A DNA stretch of 17,794 nt from an uncultured Prevotella sp. (lineage in GTDB: Bacteria; Bacteroidota; Bacteroidia; Bacteroidales; Bacteroidaceae): the NCBI GenBank assembly GCA_900555035.1, contig USJX01000059.1, positions 1 through 17,794 of the forward strand, read 5' to 3'. Below the pieces are notes generated by a model. The model made no database searches and was not told the DNA's origin. It worked only from the letters and a program-made list of their open reading frames with translations. Both the position numbers and the translations under genes were made by a program. This document shows positions 1 through 6,695 of the stretch, one piece after another (position 1 is the stretch's first letter; every line of letters starts with the position of its first letter).

Positions 1-1
1 T

Positions 2-73
2 TGTCGCTTTGCAAGCAAAATCCCACTAAACCCTATAGGTTGCGGATTTGAGGTATCTATAGGATATTCTTGA
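2..73 (+). CDS. C-terminal end of a gene entering from the left (partial, unidentified)
   Basis: Reading frame 2 is open from the window edge to a TGA at 71-73 and encodes 23 residues ending GCGFEVSIGYS. The other frames stop early or look less protein-like. The stop lies 38 nt before the next gene, the spacing expected of an operon partner. Because an Rhs fragment lies downstream, this could be the tail of an Rhs-type toxin or a related protein, but 23 residues cannot establish that. It could also be a chance open frame. Confidence 0.35.
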   Translation, partial: CRFASKIPLNPIGCGFEVSIGYS

Positions 74-111
74 TATATCGGTATTCAAAAATAATAATAA
101 AGATTTAAGGT

Positions 112-699
112 ATGAAAAAAATAATATTTATAGTCATTTTAGGTTGCATCACATCTTGCACCGACAATTTGCCAAAATATTCTTGTGTTTATTATAGTAT
201 GATTGATAATTATCCAAAAGGAGTAAAAGAGATGGATTTTGAAAGTAGGGACATTTGTTGTATCTTAAAATTTTACAATCGTAGCGATGATTCTGTTTAT
301 ATACCTTGTAATGGATTAAGTGGAGGCATGTATCTGAAGTCTCATTTTATCGTTAAAAATGGAAAGTACGAAATGGAATGTCCTGCAAGATTTTGGTATC
401 CCCATTTGGGGACGCGCATTGTACCACCTCACGATAGTGTGCGAATAGGTGTAACCATATATTCTGAGAGTTTATATAGGTTGCATTTAGACAAATATAT
501 AGATATAAAAGATTTGGATAGAAAAATCAAAATTTACTATCGATATGATCCTGCGGATGCTGTGGAGAGTCGTTTAGAAACTCCACCAATCAATATTACC
601 AAGAGAGAAAAGATTGATTATATTTATGGGGCAACGATATTTGTTGAATTTGATGACTATAGTCATGTAAAAACACTAAAGTTCCCCCGAAAGGAATAA
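112..699 (+). CDS. Small lipoprotein, first of two paralogues; possible immunity protein
   Basis: The 195-aa product starts with a lipoprotein signal peptide: Lys at 2-3, a hydrophobic stretch, and a lipobox ITSC with the cysteine at about residue 16. It is therefore expected to be lipid-anchored in the envelope. The rest is a single small domain rich in Tyr and Asp, with no motif I recognise. It is clearly paralogous to the gene at 966-1541: both share DNYPKG, CxARFW, an RIG before the middle, a block of the form LHxxKxxDIxxL, and a YxYDxxD segment. There is no Bacteroidota promoter in the 111 bases upstream, so it may be read through from the gene ending at 73. An Rhs fragment follows its stop codon in the same frame. 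A role as immunity lipoprotein for an Rhs toxin is inferred from context only. Confidence 0.8.
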   Translation: MKKIIFIVILGCITSCTDNLPKYSCVYYSMIDNYPKGVKEMDFESRDICCILKFYNRSDDSVYIPCNGLSGGMYLKSHFIVKNGKYEMECPARFWYPHLGTRIVPPHDSVRIGVTIYSESLYRLHLDKYIDIKDLDRKIKIYYRYDPADAVESRLETPPINITKREKIDYIYGATIFVEFDDYSHVKTLKFPRKE

Positions 700-864
700 T
701 GTACGCTCTTGGCTGCAAAGGATCAATACATGCAATCTCTTCAATATGAGCATCCTTTATACTATGATGCCTCATATACTTATGACGATATGGGCAATAT
801 ACTGTCCTTGAAGAGAAAAGGACATCAGGATGGTGTCACATATGGCTTGATAGACAACTCTTAG
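700..864 (+). pseudogene. Rhs/YD-repeat protein fragment
   Basis: Directly after the stop of the preceding lipoprotein gene, and in its frame, lies an open stretch of 54 codons ending in TAG at 862-864. Its second half reads YTYDDMGNILSLKRKG followed by TYGLIDN. That is the typical YD-repeat pattern (YxYDxxGNIxxLxRxG, then a YGxIDN turn) of Bacteroidota Rhs-family proteins. A whole Rhs protein has over a thousand residues, so this is an internal shard with no start of its own and no toxin tip. Such shards are often left by recombination at Rhs loci. The family call rests on the motif alone but the match is good. Confidence 0.7.
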
Positions 865-965
865 ATTTAGAAAAGGAACGAGCAAGTGAATATTTGCAGC
901 ATTAATCATAAAGAAACAGAGTGATTATGGTATTGTATGGAAGTTTAAACATAAAAACAAAAAAT

Positions 966-1541
966 ATGAAGTACATTATTTTTATATTAGGTCTTTTATT
1001 ATTTATATCTTGCGATAAAAATGAACCAAGATTTATTTGTGTGTGTGCAAATTTAGTTGATAATTATCCAAAAGGAGCAAAACATTTGGATTATAGTAGG
1101 GAAATTACCTATGTATTAAAATTTAGAAATGGAAGCAAAGATTCTATTTTTTTCCCGTTTTATGGAATTTATGGTTGGGGGGATACCAAATCTGCATTTT
1201 ATATTAAGTATAAAGGATTTGAGATTAGCTGTGATGCCAGATTTTGGGGATACCAGCATAACACGCATATTGTAGGTCCGGGAGAATACACTCGCATAGG
1301 TATAAATCTTTGGCAAGACCAACTTGAGAAATTGCATATCGCAAAGAATGTAGACATTGAGAATCTAGAAAAAATGATAACAGTCTGTTATAAGTATGAT
1401 TCAAGAGATAAAGTACCAAATCATTTGAAAGTTCCGAAAATTGAGGTGAAAAATTATGGAACAGTTGAACTCTTGTATGATAAGCGATATGCGCCAGAAC
1501 CAGAATGGATGATAAAAAGGAAGAGGGCAAGTTCTCAATAG
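966..1541 (+). CDS. Small lipoprotein, second paralogue; possible immunity protein
   Basis: The 191-aa product is counted from the ATG at 966. A longer frame opens at 921, but starting at 966 places a proper lipoprotein signal first: MKYIIFILGLLLFISC, with lipobox FISC and the cysteine at residue 16. It aligns along its whole length with the protein at 112-699 (shared DNYPKG, ARFW, HIV/RIV then RIG, KLHIxKxVDI and YKYDxxD) but has diverged strongly, so the duplication is not recent. It ends in a basic tail of about 20 residues that the first copy lacks. No clear promoter of the TTTG/TAnnTTTG type is visible in 865-965, which otherwise holds only A+T-rich sequence. Function unknown; a periplasm-facing immunity role is an inference from the intervening Rhs shard. 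Confidence 0.78.
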   Translation: MKYIIFILGLLLFISCDKNEPRFICVCANLVDNYPKGAKHLDYSREITYVLKFRNGSKDSIFFPFYGIYGWGDTKSAFYIKYKGFEISCDARFWGYQHNTHIVGPGEYTRIGINLWQDQLEKLHIAKNVDIENLEKMITVCYKYDSRDKVPNHLKVPKIEVKNYGTVELLYDKRYAPEPEWMIKRKRASSQ

Positions 1542-1549
1542 AAGTGCAA

Positions 1550-1571
1550 AAGTCTGAGGGGGTTCAGACTT
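1550..1571 (+). terminator. Hairpin after the second lipoprotein gene, possible terminator
   Basis: AAGTCTGA and TCAGACTT form a perfect 8-bp stem around the loop GGGGGT, starting 8 nt after the stop codon. The position suits transcription termination or 3'-end protection, but the following bases (AATAATCT) are not a T-tract, so intrinsic termination is uncertain. Confidence 0.4.
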
Positions 1572-1596
1572 AATAATCTATACCTGAAAACACCGA

Positions 1597-1613
1597 GGGG
1601 GCGAGAAGCCCCC
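1597..1613. terminator. G+C-rich hairpin between lipoprotein gene and IS remnant
   Basis: GGGGGC and GCCCCC form a perfect 6-bp G/C stem around the loop GAGAA. On the plus strand no T-run follows. On the minus strand, the side on which the transposase remnant ends, a TTTT occurs about 7 nt after the stem, so it could stop minus-strand reading. It may equally be part of the insertion-sequence end. Bases 1614-1656 show nothing else. Confidence 0.35.
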
Positions 1614-1656
1614 ATCAAGTGGGAATATGTTAATTATCTACTACCCGTTGGCGGAA

Positions 1657-2078
1657 TTAGTTTAGCGCATACTTAACCCAGCCAATCGGTCTATTGTTTA
1701 CATAGTTTATATACAGCAAGACTGTGAATGCGCTAATTTTCCCGATGATTCGGGTAAACAGTCATGGAATTGAAACTTTACATCTTTAAGAAAATGAATG
1801 TCATGAACATTAGCTGGACTCAAGTCATACGAGTGGATGACTCCACTTAACCCACAGATAGCGTGGAGTTTATATCCAAAGTAGTATATCTTCTGAGTAT
1901 CACAATAGCCAAATGCAGGAGAGTTTGTTACGTCTGTTCCTTTCATCTTGCAACGCAATCCTTTGGACAAACGGCATATCTCTATTGGCTTGGAATCGAT
2001 GCAGAAATATTCTTCTGCACCATCCATCTTTGAAGCTATGCGCTTACGAATCTTCTCGCATAATTCCGCTGAGAATCC
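1657..2078 (-). mobile_element. IS982-family transposase remnant, internally deleted and truncated
   Basis: Reading leftward from about 2078, the minus strand encodes a stretch with the IS982 hallmarks: FCIDSKPIEICR, whose Asp (codon 1995-1997) would be the first catalytic residue of the DDE domain, then CKMKG, PAFGYC, YYFGYKLHA and CGLSGVIHSYDL. The match stops at FHDC (codon 1758-1760). One frame over, from 1758 down to the TAA at 1657-1659, follows FTRIIGKISAFTVLLYINY and a tail ending VKYALN, the usual C-terminus of this family. The section between, which should carry the second Asp and the Glu, is missing, so a deletion with a frame change has joined the two pieces. The N-terminal third is missing too, replaced by a HAD hydrolase fragment. 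The element cannot make an active transposase. Terminal repeats and target duplications could not be placed. Confidence 0.85.
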
Positions 2079-2259
2079 TGATGAACTCGTGATGGTAGGC
2101 AACAGTTTCAAGAGCGATATTGCTCCGGCATTAAAAATCGGAGCTTCGGCTGTCCATATCCCCTTTCATACCACATGGGCGCATGAAAAGACAGAGGAAT
2201 TTAAACATCCCAAGCTCCGTCGTATTTCAAGATTCGAGGAACTCCTCGATGTCTTGTAA
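2074..2259 (+). pseudogene. HAD-family hydrolase, C-terminal fragment
   Basis: From about 2074 to the TAA at 2257-2259 the plus strand encodes some 61 residues beginning NPDELVMVGNSFKSDI. This is motif IV of haloacid-dehalogenase-fold hydrolases (GNSxxSD in place of the common GDSxxND, with the Mg-binding Asp). It continues GASAVHIPFHTTWAHE, a cap-less C-terminal segment seen in the YjjG-like branch. The nucleophile DxD motif and two thirds of the protein are absent. Upstream the open frame continues into the antisense of the IS982 remnant, so the apparent longer reading frame from 1948 is a chance fusion. The original gene was broken by insertion of the element and later deletion. Confidence 0.75.
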
Positions 2260-2285
2260 CTCGATATTTTGTAACTCGATATTTT
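2256..2285. repeat. Perfect 15-bp tandem duplication
   Basis: GTAACTCGATATTTT occurs twice in direct contact (2256-2270 and 2271-2285). The first copy overlaps the stop codon of the HAD fragment. It looks like a small replication-slippage duplication; no function is evident. Confidence 0.9.
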
Positions 2286-2313
2286 ATAAGGGTCTTATAA
2301 AACCCTTATAAAA
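2282..2313. terminator. Bidirectional terminator hairpin
   Basis: TTTTATAAGGGT (2282-2293) and ACCCTTATAAAA (2302-2313) make a perfect 12-bp stem with an 8-nt loop. The A-rich arm becomes a T-run on the opposite strand, so it can work in both directions. It sits between the HAD fragment and the stop of the minus-strand gene at 2327, which it should terminate. Confidence 0.75.
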
Positions 2314-2326
2314 TTCTCATACCACT

Positions 2327-3613
2327 TTATTCTTCTCCTTCTTCATCTTTCAGTGATTCCAGTGTCTCTACAAAAGGACTGTGGAAGGTGCTGAAGAGAT
2401 GGAGAATCTCCTTGCGCTGCTCCTCTTCCTCATCCCAGAGGCTGATTTCACCCTTCTGATGAGCCTTGATGAGCTTGGCGCAACGCTTGATTTTGCGCTT
2501 GTTGTTGCGAGCCTGCAACTGGTCGCCCTGAATTGGCTTCTGGGTAACGAACGAGAAGGCTACAAGCTGGTTCATGAACATATCGAACATAGGGTCGTCG
2601 TGACTCCAGTCGCTGTCTTTCAGCCAGAACCACTGGAACAGATATTTCTGCTCCATGGCAATGAGCTGTTGTCCCAGGGTATCCATGTCGATGCCCTTAG
2701 CCATCTGCTCCTTAACAAAGGCTACGAGACTTTCTGGATTGATTTCCATTTCTGCTTCGTGGGCGATAGAGCTGCCTGCAATATTGATGCGCCAACGATA
2801 GTTCTTGTTCTTGATGAGTGCAGAGTGGGCATTCATCATCAGCTCGCTCAACTTGCCCTCAGATGGAATCTGGTCAACCACAGCAAGGCGCTGGCGTTGG
2901 TCGCGTACCACCAACTGGGCATCCTCGTGGCGCAAAACGCAGAGATAAATCAGTTTGTTCTCGTCGAGTTGCAGGGTGAAACGGTCGTTGTTGTCATCGC
3001 CCACAAACTCATAGCGGTAGTTATCTACCTGGTCGTGAGGAATCTCAATCTCCTCGTGCACCTTGTTGTTCTCAGCATCATAGAGCGAGAAACCGATGTA
3101 AGGAATCACAAGGTTCATGGTGAAAGGCTCACCCTCCTCAGGAATCAGAGTCAGGCGCAAGCCCTCGTCGCCGAAGTCTTCCTTCTTGCAAACAAAACCA
3201 TCGTCGGTTTTCTCTGCCTTCTCCACCTTCACGTCGCCATGGCGCCAGTAGATGTCGAAGGTGATGGTGCTGTCATCCTCGGCAGCTACCTGAATGAAGT
3301 CGTCGATGTCCTGTCCCAGATAAACCACGCTGGCAGGTTCGTAAACCTCCGTATCGTCGTCCTCAAGTGGTTTCACCTGAATCAGACCCGGCATTGGGTC
3401 ATCTTCCCATTCGTCCTCTTCGGCAGCAGAAGCCGATTTGAAAACGAGGAAAATCATTCTCTGTTCCTCCTTGCTGCCATCTTCGCGGCAAAGGAATACT
3501 TTCGACTCCTTAGGAATGAAGAAAGGAGTAGATAAGTATGGGTTCTTACATAATGCTGTGTATTCCACCTCAGTCCAGATAGGCAAGGTGTGCTTGTTCG
3601 TATTATCTGTCAT
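2327..3613 (-). CDS. Conserved-looking acidic protein of unknown function
   Basis: The 428-aa product has no signal peptide or membrane segment and is expected to be cytoplasmic. It is very acidic, with runs such as EEDEWEDD (about residue 65), EDDDTE (about 84) and a C-terminus ending DEEGEE. The middle (about residues 95-250) is rich in beta-prone, Asp/Glu-dotted stretches. The last 150 residues are more helical, with WFWLKDSDWSHDDPMFDMF and a basic patch NNKRKIKRCAKLIKAHQKG. I recognise no catalytic motif or named family. The start ATG at 3611-3613 is supported by a well-placed promoter upstream at 3678-3708, and a perfect hairpin follows the stop, so it is a single-gene unit. A long antisense frame (2381-3535) is a shadow of its codon use. 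Confidence 0.85.
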   Translation of the reverse strand: MTDNTNKHTLPIWTEVEYTALCKNPYLSTPFFIPKESKVFLCREDGSKEEQRMIFLVFKSASAAEEDEWEDDPMPGLIQVKPLEDDDTEVYEPASVVYLGQDIDDFIQVAAEDDSTITFDIYWRHGDVKVEKAEKTDDGFVCKKEDFGDEGLRLTLIPEEGEPFTMNLVIPYIGFSLYDAENNKVHEEIEIPHDQVDNYRYEFVGDDNNDRFTLQLDENKLIYLCVLRHEDAQLVVRDQRQRLAVVDQIPSEGKLSELMMNAHSALIKNKNYRWRINIAGSSIAHEAEMEINPESLVAFVKEQMAKGIDMDTLGQQLIAMEQKYLFQWFWLKDSDWSHDDPMFDMFMNQLVAFSFVTQKPIQGDQLQARNNKRKIKRCAKLIKAHQKGEISLWDEEEEQRKEILHLFSTFHSPFVETLESLKDEEGEE

Positions 3614-3677
3614 ATCTGTTTTTTATCTATTATCCTAGTTTTATTAAATTGCGGAGTTGAATTTCCGAAAACGGCTG

Positions 3678-3708
3678 CAAAGTTACAGAGAATTACAGAC
3701 AATACAAA
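3678..3708 (-). promoter_or_regulatory. Promoter for the acidic 428-aa protein gene
   Basis: On the minus strand the -33 element TTTG (plus-strand 3705-3708) and the -7 element TAACTTTG (3678-3685) are separated by exactly 19 nt, matching the Bacteroidota primary sigma consensus TTTG-N19-21-TAnnTTTG. The start codon is about 65 nt downstream. Confidence 0.8.
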
Positions 3709-3766
3709 ATTTCGAGTCGTTTTTTTTTAGATAATTGCTTTGTTTTTCTATTTTGGGGCTTCATGA

Positions 3767-3798
3767 TTTGGCACTTTCAAATATTTATAGTAGTTTTG
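3767..3798 (+). promoter_or_regulatory. Promoter for the lipoprotein gene at 3834
   Basis: TTTG (3767-3770), a 20-nt spacer and TAGTTTTG (3791-3798) fit the Bacteroidota promoter pattern. Transcription would begin near 3805. This excludes the upstream in-frame ATG at 3735 and supports a start at 3819-3834. It diverges from the promoter at 3678-3708, with about 60 nt between the two -33 boxes. Confidence 0.8.
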
Positions 3799-3833
3799 CA
3801 GAAAATTTAGCTAGATTAATGAGTAATATGACA

Positions 3834-4682
3834 ATGAAAATCAAAACATGGGGTGCGATGGCGCTGGCTATGCTGGCACTGGCGGCGTGCCATAGGGGCA
3901 ATAAGCGCCCTCCACGCATGGATAATTCCAAGCTTGCCATCAGCCTTTCCAAGCCTGCCAAGGGCGACAGGGCTATCTATGGACTTGCCTGCATGGGCTG
4001 CTCGGATACTGCCGTGGTGCTGCTGCCCAATGGCGGCGGCGACCCCGTGAGATACAATATCCTGGATGCCAGCAGAAATCATCAGGTGTTTGGCGACATT
4101 GAAATTGGCGACTGGATTTGCGTGATGCCTTGTACAAACAAGAACGACCGCAACGGGGCGGATATGGTGATAGACCTCGACAAGCTGAAGGCCACCTGGA
4201 CTTATCCTGTGATGCCTCATTTGCGCGATGTATCGCATCTGTCGAAGCGCCAGCAGGCACGCATTCTTGCCAATATGCCCGATAGCATCGTAGAGAATTA
4301 TATGGTGCCACGCCAGTATGGCTTCACTTTGAAGCGCATGAGCGAGGCTCTCTCCGTGGGTCATGTGATGGCAAATGCCGGTGTGGAGGATGATAGCCCT
4401 GTAGAATATCCGGAAGTACCTTTCTATACAGAATGGCATCCTTATAACGGCAAGCTGATTCTGGTGAAAGGCAGAAGGGAGTTGGGAGAGATAGTGGTTA
4501 ACGAGAAGACCACCTACGATACCCTCTCCTTTGTCTATATGAAGGGCGATTCCCTGGCTCTGCGCAATAGTGCCGGTGTGGTGACTGGCTACAAGCGTAG
4601 CAAGGATGCCCGCACCGTGAATGCCAAGGCGGATGCAGCGGCTGCCAAACTCAGCGAAAAGTTGAAGCGAGAGTTGAGATAA
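3834..4682 (+). CDS. Lipoprotein of unknown function
   Basis: From the ATG at 3834 the product has 282 aa. It begins with a clear lipoprotein signal, MKIKTWGAMALAMLALAAC, lipobox LAAC, so the mature protein starts at Cys19 and is envelope-anchored. An ATG two codons earlier (3828) is an equally possible start. The open frame runs back to 3735, but that would precede the predicted transcription start and bury the signal peptide. The mature part has a first domain with paired cysteines (LACMGCSD), a segment DIEIGDWICVMPC, then MVIDLDKLKATW. The rest is helical and ends in an Ala/Lys-rich tail. I do not recognise the family. It appears monocistronic. A weak inverted repeat (ATTAGAC 4721-4727 / GTCTAAT 4746-4752) around a T-run lies downstream but is not a convincing terminator. 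Confidence 0.85.
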   Translation: MKIKTWGAMALAMLALAACHRGNKRPPRMDNSKLAISLSKPAKGDRAIYGLACMGCSDTAVVLLPNGGGDPVRYNILDASRNHQVFGDIEIGDWICVMPCTNKNDRNGADMVIDLDKLKATWTYPVMPHLRDVSHLSKRQQARILANMPDSIVENYMVPRQYGFTLKRMSEALSVGHVMANAGVEDDSPVEYPEVPFYTEWHPYNGKLILVKGRRELGEIVVNEKTTYDTLSFVYMKGDSLALRNSAGVVTGYKRSKDARTVNAKADAAAAKLSEKLKRELR

Positions 4683-4748
4683 AGTAAGAAGATTACATAA
4701 TAAAATTAAAAAAAAAGGAGATTAGACCGATTTCTCGATTTTTTTGTC

Positions 4749-4756
4749 TAATTTTG
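4749..4756 (+). promoter_or_regulatory. Possible -7 element for the oadA-like operon
   Basis: TAATTTTG followed by CACC matches the -7 box TAnnTTTG and lies about 150 nt before the start codon at 4909. No TTTG is found at the right distance upstream, so the -33 box is weak or absent. The leader between (about 4765-4908) holds a short direct repeat GCTTTCTGAT and is otherwise featureless. Confidence 0.4.
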
Positions 4757-4908
4757 CACCTTGGTATGGAATGTCTGGGCTTTCTGATGGCTTTCAATAA
4801 GCTTTCTGATAGTTTTTAGAAGAGAATATGATGGCTTTGGCTTCAGAGGCAAGGCAAGTCCTATACCTTATTATATATAATAGGAATAAAAGAAATTTAA
4901 GAATAAGA

Positions 4909-6684
4909 ATGAAGAAGAAAATTCAGTTCAGTCTCGTTTATCGAGACATGTGGCAGAGTTCTGGTAAGTTCCAGCCACGCAAAGATCAGTTGGCTAAGAT
5001 TGCCCCAGTTATCATCGAAATGGGTTGCTTCAGCCGTGTTGAGACCAATGGTGGTGCTTTCGAGCAGGTAAACCTCTTGGCAGGTGAGAACCCTAATGAT
5101 GCAGTACGTGCTTTCTGCAAGCCTTTCAACGAGGTGGGCATCAAGACTCACATGCTCGACCGTGGATTGAACGCTCTTCGTATGTATCCTGTGCCAGACG
5201 ATGTACGTGCCCTCATGTACAAGGTAAAGGCTAAGCAGGGTACCAACATCACCCGTATCTTCGATGGATTGAACGATGTGCGCAACATCATTCCTTCTAT
5301 CAAGTGGGCTAAGGAGGGTGGTATGACTCCACAGTGTGCGCTCTGTATCACAAACTCTCCTGTTCATACACTCGAATATTACATGAACATCGCCGATCAG
5401 CTCATCGCTGCCGGTGCAGAGGAAATCTGCTTGAAGGATATGGCTGGTATCGGTCAGCCAGCATTCCTCGGTAAGCTTACTAAGATGATCAAGGACAAGT
5501 ATCCTGAGATCATCATCCAGTACCACGGCCACTCTGGTCCTGGTCTCTCTATGGCTTCTATCCTCGAGGTCTGCAACAATGGTGCCGACATCATCGATAC
5601 AGCCATCGAGCCATTGTCATGGGGTAAGGTTCACCCAGATGTCATCTCTGTTATCAGCATGCTGAAGAACGAGGGCTTCGAGGTTCCAGAAATCAACATG
5701 AGCGCTTACATGAAGGCTCGTGCCATGACTCAGGAGTTCATCGACGAGTGGTTGGGCTACTTCATCAACCCAGGCAATAAGATTATGTCTTCTTTGTTGC
5801 TCGGTTGCGGTCTTCCTGGTGGTATGATGGGTTCTATGATGGCAGACCTCGGCGGTATGCGTCAGACCATCAATAACATCCGCAAGAAGAAGGGTGAGGA
5901 AGAGTTGTCTATGGACGACCTCCTGATCAAGCTCTTCGACGAGGTTGAGTATGTATGGCCACGCGTAGGTTACCCTCCATTGGTAACACCATTCAGCCAG
6001 TATGTAAAGAACATCTCATTGATGAACCTCCTCACCATGGAGCAGGGCAAGGGTCGCTTCGTGATGATGGACGATTCTATGTGGGGTATGATTCTCGGTA
6101 AGAGTGGTAAGATTCCAGGAGAGATTGATCCAGAACTCGTAGAGCTTGCCAAGAAGCAGGGTCGTGAGTTTACAGATGTTGATGCTCATACATTGCTCAG
6201 CAACGCACTCGATGACTTCAAGAAGGAGATGGACGAGAACGGTTGGGAGTATGGTCAGGACGATGAGGAACTCTTCGAACTTGCTATGCACCCAGAACAG
6301 TATCGCAACTTCAAGAGCGGACAGGCTAAGAAGAACTTCCTGGCTGACCTCCAGAAGGCAAAGGATGCTAAGCTCGGCAGCACCTTGACTCCAGCTCAGC
6401 TCGCAGAGTTCAAGCATGCCAAGGCTGATGCTATCGTAGCACCAGTAGCCGGTCAGATTTTCTGGGAGTTCCAGGGCGAGGGCGAGTGCCAGCCAGCTGT
6501 AGAGCCATTCATCGGTAAGGAGTACAAGGAAGGTGATGCCTTCTGCTACATCCTCGCTCCATGGGGTGAGTTTGAGACCGTTCCTGCCGCTTTGGGTGGT
6601 AAGCTCGTAGAAATCAATGCTAAGCAGGGCAGCAAGATCCGCAAGGGTGATGTCATCGCTTACATTGAGCGCAACGCTGAGTAA
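4909..6684 (+). CDS. Carboxyltransferase of the oxaloacetate decarboxylase alpha / pyruvate carboxylase subunit B type
   Basis: The 591-aa product starts at the ATG at 4909; an in-frame ATG at 4828 would add 27 residues of non-conserved sequence. Residues 5-300 form the HMGL-like carboxyltransferase barrel with expected active-site residues: YRDMWQ (metal-binding Asp13, Gln16), CLKDMAG (carboxylated Lys176) and QYHGHSG (His206 and His208, metal ligands). Residues 300-500 match the conserved PYC/OADA domain (VGYPPLVTPFSQYV). Residues 508-588 resemble a biotinyl domain (APVAGQI, then GGKLVEINAKQGSKIRKGDVIAYIE). However, the AMKM biotin-lysine site is replaced by APWG, with Trp552 in the lysine position, so it cannot itself be biotinylated there. 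The family moves CO2 between biotin and pyruvate/oxaloacetate or related acyl substrates. The real biotin carrier would have to be encoded elsewhere. Exact substrate is not assignable. First gene of a run with the HD gene 11 nt downstream. Confidence 0.9.
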   Translation: MKKKIQFSLVYRDMWQSSGKFQPRKDQLAKIAPVIIEMGCFSRVETNGGAFEQVNLLAGENPNDAVRAFCKPFNEVGIKTHMLDRGLNALRMYPVPDDVRALMYKVKAKQGTNITRIFDGLNDVRNIIPSIKWAKEGGMTPQCALCITNSPVHTLEYYMNIADQLIAAGAEEICLKDMAGIGQPAFLGKLTKMIKDKYPEIIIQYHGHSGPGLSMASILEVCNNGADIIDTAIEPLSWGKVHPDVISVISMLKNEGFEVPEINMSAYMKARAMTQEFIDEWLGYFINPGNKIMSSLLLGCGLPGGMMGSMMADLGGMRQTINNIRKKKGEEELSMDDLLIKLFDEVEYVWPRVGYPPLVTPFSQYVKNISLMNLLTMEQGKGRFVMMDDSMWGMILGKSGKIPGEIDPELVELAKKQGREFTDVDAHTLLSNALDDFKKEMDENGWEYGQDDEELFELAMHPEQYRNFKSGQAKKNFLADLQKAKDAKLGSTLTPAQLAEFKHAKADAIVAPVAGQIFWEFQGEGECQPAVEPFIGKEYKEGDAFCYILAPWGEFETVPAALGGKLVEINAKQGSKIRKGDVIAYIERNAE

Positions 6685-6695
6685 ACATTAAATTT

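Noticed and set aside
1948..2259. 103-aa open frame read as one gene
   Set aside because: Its first 41 residues are antisense to the IS982 transposase remnant; only the part from about 2074 is real HAD coding sequence.
2381..3535. 384-aa open frame antisense to the acidic protein gene
   Set aside because: It lies wholly opposite a gene with a good promoter and terminator, has no start signals, and its leucine/valine-rich content is what the antisense of Asp/Glu-rich codons gives.
3735..3833. N-terminal extension of the lipoprotein gene
   Set aside because: The promoter at 3767-3798 lies inside it and the lipoprotein signal peptide begins only at 3828/3834.
4721..4752. Inverted repeat ATTAGAC/GTCTAAT as a terminator or operator
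   Set aside because: Only 7 bp with an 18-nt loop, and it overlaps a possible -7 promoter box; too weak to call.
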